Below, piece after piece: positions 62,857-64,000 of a stretch of 64,000 nucleotides of DNA (positions are counted from its first letter, which is position 1; each line of letters starts with the position of its first letter). The DNA is from Opitutaceae bacterium. GTDB lineage: Bacteria; Verrucomicrobiota; Verrucomicrobiia; Opitutales; Opitutaceae. Below the pieces are notes generated by a model. That model searched no databases, was not told the DNA's origin, and was given only the letters and a program-made list of their open reading frames with translations. The stretch spans positions 1 through 64,000 of the forward strand of contig JANQRT010000054.1 in assembly GCA_028284385.1 (NCBI GenBank), given 5' to 3'. The position numbers and the translations under genes are program-made.

Positions 62857-63999
62857 ATGGGATCCATTAAGATGGATATCGGGTTGCGGTCTTTGAGGAT
62901 GGCGAGATTGGCATTTTTGTTCATCGCCCTTTCCCCTCTTCATGCTTCCGACCGATATGAATCCTTAAAAGTGGGGAATCGGATTTTCCGGAATGTCACG
63001 GTACGATCCGTAAATGCCACGTCATTAGTGATTCTTCATTCGGGCGGGCTAAGCCAAGTAGAGCTGAAGGATCTCAGCGCCGATCTTCAAACGGAATACA
63101 ACTATGATGCCGAATTGGCGGAAAGGCGGCGGGATGAATTGCAGCGAGACATTCAGCAGCGAGCGGTCTCCAGCAAAAGAACGCCTCAAAGAAAATCTGT
63201 TTCTAAAGAATCGGATGTATCGGCGATTCTCAGAGCTTTTGGTCAAGAACCAGAGCTTCGGGAGCGGGTTGATTTACGACCGAAATTCAACGAATTGGAT
63301 CTAGCCGTTCGCAGTCAGGGTCGCCGTCCGAGCTGCGCGGTTTTTGCCGTAGTAAGCGCTCTTGAGTATCAGAATGCGGTTCAAACGGGGAAGCCGGAAA
63401 AGCTGTCGGAAGAATATCTGATCTGGGCGACTATGAAGACGTTAGGACGCTATGACATTTCCGATGCTTGGAGCGCCTCTGAAAAATCGAATGACGGAGA
63501 CGCTGGATTTTATTTGACCGAAGTTGTCCAAGCCTTGAGGGCCTATGGGGTGCCTTTGCGAGAAAAGATGCCGTATTCAGTTGTTGGTCACTTGATGAAT
63601 GACGTTGATCCATCCGCTGAACTTATTCGGAGCGCTCGGTCGAGAGCGAAAATCGGCTACTACAAAATTCCTGGTCGCACGAAACAGTCGCTGATCGCAA
63701 ATCTTCTCCATCCGCTTAATGCGGGTATACCGGTGGTCATCGGAATGGCCTGGCCGCACTACAAGACCTTGATGCGAAATCCAACTCTCAGTCAACAGAA
63801 GCCGAGAGAGGGTTATGCTCATGCGGTAACGATTGTGGGATACAAATGCCCTACTGGAAAGAAGGAGGATCTCACTTTCATTTTTCGTAATTCATGGGGT
63901 CGCAAATGGGGGACCGCTGGCTATGGCTTCATTAAATTCGGCTACCTGGAAAAACACCTCTACGACGCGGTTATACTGGAGACTCAAAGCAATACTTAG
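62857..63999 (+). CDS. Secreted papain-type (C1) cysteine protease with N-terminal SHD1-like module
   Basis: 380 residues from ATG 62857; ATGs 15 and 42 bases downstream are alternatives, and all keep the signal peptide (LAFLFIALSPLHA). After it, a short beta module (YESLKVGNRIFRNVTVRSVN) resembles SLA1/SHD1-like domains. A basic, helical linker (about 75-120) follows. The protease part has Gln and catalytic Cys160 in SQGRRPSCAVFAVVSALEYQ, His in GYAHAVTIVGYK and Asn in FRNSWGRKWGTAGYGF, so the papain triad is complete. Periplasmic or secreted. Its stop codon lies one base before the window end. Confidence 0.88.
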   Translation: MGSIKMDIGLRSLRMARLAFLFIALSPLHASDRYESLKVGNRIFRNVTVRSVNATSLVILHSGGLSQVELKDLSADLQTEYNYDAELAERRRDELQRDIQQRAVSSKRTPQRKSVSKESDVSAILRAFGQEPELRERVDLRPKFNELDLAVRSQGRRPSCAVFAVVSALEYQNAVQTGKPEKLSEEYLIWATMKTLGRYDISDAWSASEKSNDGDAGFYLTEVVQALRAYGVPLREKMPYSVVGHLMNDVDPSAELIRSARSRAKIGYYKIPGRTKQSLIANLLHPLNAGIPVVIGMAWPHYKTLMRNPTLSQQKPREGYAHAVTIVGYKCPTGKKEDLTFIFRNSWGRKWGTAGYGFIKFGYLEKHLYDAVILETQSNT

Positions 64000-64000
64000 A

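Noticed and set aside
1..64000. CRISPR array, tRNA, rRNA or insertion sequence
   Set aside because: No regularly spaced short repeats, tRNA T-loop patterns in the spacers, or transposase-like proteins were seen. The tandem repeats present are all in-frame protein repeats.

Overview
This 64-kb window looks like chromosome of a heterotrophic, probably marine member of the Verrucomicrobiota, most likely class Opitutae. That placement is inferred. It rests on a TonB receptor with an LSPF-type plug start, a long Chlamydia-like GreA, a long-form GlyA, a free-standing sulfatase, a LacI regulator, and very large secreted He_PIG/FG-GAP/PPC proteins. I saw no rRNA, tRNA, CRISPR array, transposase or phage gene.

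Layout. Positions 1-5245 (minus strand) hold a 1598-residue secreted FG-GAP protein that ends in YD/RHS-type sequence. It overlaps by four bases a second secreted YD-type gene that runs off the left edge. Positions 5415-6826 hold a MoaD/ThiS-like ubiquitin-fold protein ending in Gly-Gly, paired with a BNR propeller protein. Positions 7127-16079 are the most unusual part. A fused MbnP-MbnH-type protein (copper-binding domain plus di-heme peroxidase) is followed 19 bases later by a 2377-residue secreted protein. That protein joins an apparently intact galactose/glyoxal-oxidase-type copper-radical site, two PA14 domains, seven Ig-like repeats, a YVTN propeller, a second di-heme peroxidase domain and three lectin-like repeats. 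A terminator ends the unit.

Positions 16164-23600 (minus) carry a secreted zinc peptidase with helical repeats, a small secreted protein, an MsbA-type ABC exporter and an oppABC peptide-import set without its ATPases. Positions 23627-28606 (minus) hold three methyltransferases interleaved with ispF and ispD, then pyrF. ispE lies divergently at 28634, so three MEP-pathway genes fall within 5 kb. Next come ptsI, an ArsR-methyltransferase fusion, long GreA and an RsmB-like rRNA methyltransferase. Positions 35694-41862 hold a small phosphate-binding-like protein, two MFS transporters, a membrane protein and a sulfatase. Positions 41881-46599 hold a THUMP RNA methyltransferase, fdhD with a YdeP/FdhF-type molybdoenzyme, and a MazG-like pyrophosphatase. 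Positions 46680-51639 hold a SnoaL-like protein and a LacI regulator divergent from the TonB-dependent receptor. Positions 51933-64000 hold glyA, a PPC-repeat secreted protein, two convergent CsgG-family genes, dgt, a secreted TonB-C protein, a chemotaxis receptor and a secreted papain-type protease.

Housekeeping functions (isoprenoid precursors, pyrimidine and one-carbon metabolism, rRNA modification, transcript elongation) are mixed with outward-facing functions (nutrient uptake, secreted oxidases, proteases and adhesin-like proteins). All functional statements come from sequence motifs and family knowledge; no database search was run.
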